Below are positions 5,139 through 5,231 of a DNA stretch of 5,231 nt, piece after piece. Under the pieces are notes generated by a model that saw only the letters and a program-made list of their open reading frames with translations, was not told where the DNA came from and made no database searches. The DNA is from Deltaproteobacteria bacterium (GTDB lineage: Bacteria > Desulfobacterota > Desulfarculia > Adiutricales > Adiutricaceae). The position numbers and the translations under genes are program-made. Position 1 is the stretch's first letter, and the number at the start of each line of letters is the position of its first letter. The stretch spans positions 1 through 5,231 of the forward strand of contig JAISZP010000280.1 of NCBI GenBank assembly GCA_031269135.1, read 5' to 3'.

Positions 5139-5231
5139 ATGAATGACCGACACAACTCCCCCATTTTAACGGTGGAGAATTTAAGCTTCACCATCGACAA
5201 AGTAAATGTCTTGACCGACGTCAGCTTTCAG
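5139..5231 (+). CDS. ABC transporter ATP-binding protein, N-terminal fragment (cut by window end)
   Basis: Only 31 codons are visible. The segment ILTVENLSFTIDKVNVL, followed by TDVSFQ, matches the first two beta-strands of an ABC ATPase (usual pattern: L-x-V-x-N-L-S-x-x-Y-G-x-x-x-V-L-x-D-V-S-F). Walker A and later motifs lie beyond the window. The position where the aromatic A-loop residue usually sits (LSFxYG) reads LSFTID, so the adenine-stacking residue is not obvious. An in-frame TGA at 5130-5132 leaves ATG 5139 as the only plausible start. No good Shine-Dalgarno is visible (GGA at 5122-5124 is too far), so translation may be coupled to the binding-protein gene 24 bases upstream. It presumably energises the same importer; the permease gene should follow or lie elsewhere. 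Confidence 0.75.
   Translation, partial: MNDRHNSPILTVENLSFTIDKVNVLTDVSFQ

Noticed and set aside
5117..5146. Nine-codon frame whose stop overlaps the ATPase start
   Set aside because: It is too short to judge and has no ribosome binding site. Translational coupling through it is conceivable but not supported by anything else in the sequence.
1..5231. CRISPR arrays, insertion sequences, tRNA or rRNA genes
   Set aside because: No regularly spaced identical repeats with spacers, no transposase or terminal inverted repeats, and no cloverleaf or rRNA-like sequence was seen on either strand.

Overview
This window holds two complete protein-coding genes and the first 31 codons of a third, all on the + strand, separated by unusually long non-coding stretches. 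The envelope architecture suggests a Gram-negative bacterium: a periplasm-facing sensor kinase, and a cleavable-signal-peptide binding protein that is not a lipoprotein. The large Cache-like sensor joined to a hybrid kinase resembles proteins common in Deltaproteobacteria (Desulfobacterota) and relatives. That placement is an impression from protein style, not a demonstrated assignment. Coding regions are of mixed base composition and favour C-ending codons; the spacers are visibly richer in A/T and T-runs.

Layout. Positions 1-430 carry no convincing gene. They hold a good sigma70-type promoter with an extended -10 (17-44) and then a long leader with several competing GTCGG/CCGAC pairings. 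Positions 431-3745 encode a 1104-residue hybrid histidine kinase: TM, about 475-residue periplasmic sensor, TM, HAMP, PAS, HisKA, HATPase and receiver. All catalytic and phospho-acceptor residues are present. Positions 3746-4172 are a 427-base non-coding stretch. It has a short hairpin, T-rich repeats, a weak promoter candidate, a nested rod-like fold ending in eight Ts (3964-4037), and a row of T-tracts spaced about one helical turn apart just before the next gene. Positions 4173-5114 encode a periplasmic substrate-binding protein of the BtuF/FhuD class. At 5139 an ABC-transporter ATPase begins and runs off the window.

How the parts work together. The binding protein and ATPase form the start of an uptake operon for a metal chelate such as cobalamin, a siderophore or haem; no permease is visible yet. 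The kinase is separated from that operon by terminator-like structures and has no partner response regulator in view. It probably acts through its own receiver and an unlinked phosphotransfer partner. Nothing in the sequence shows that it controls the transporter.

I do not see a clearly new multi-gene system. The most worthwhile leads are the two structured non-coding regions (a possible kinase leader/attenuator and a possible RNA of about 130 nt before the transporter genes) and a Cys/His-rich motif in the kinase sensor.
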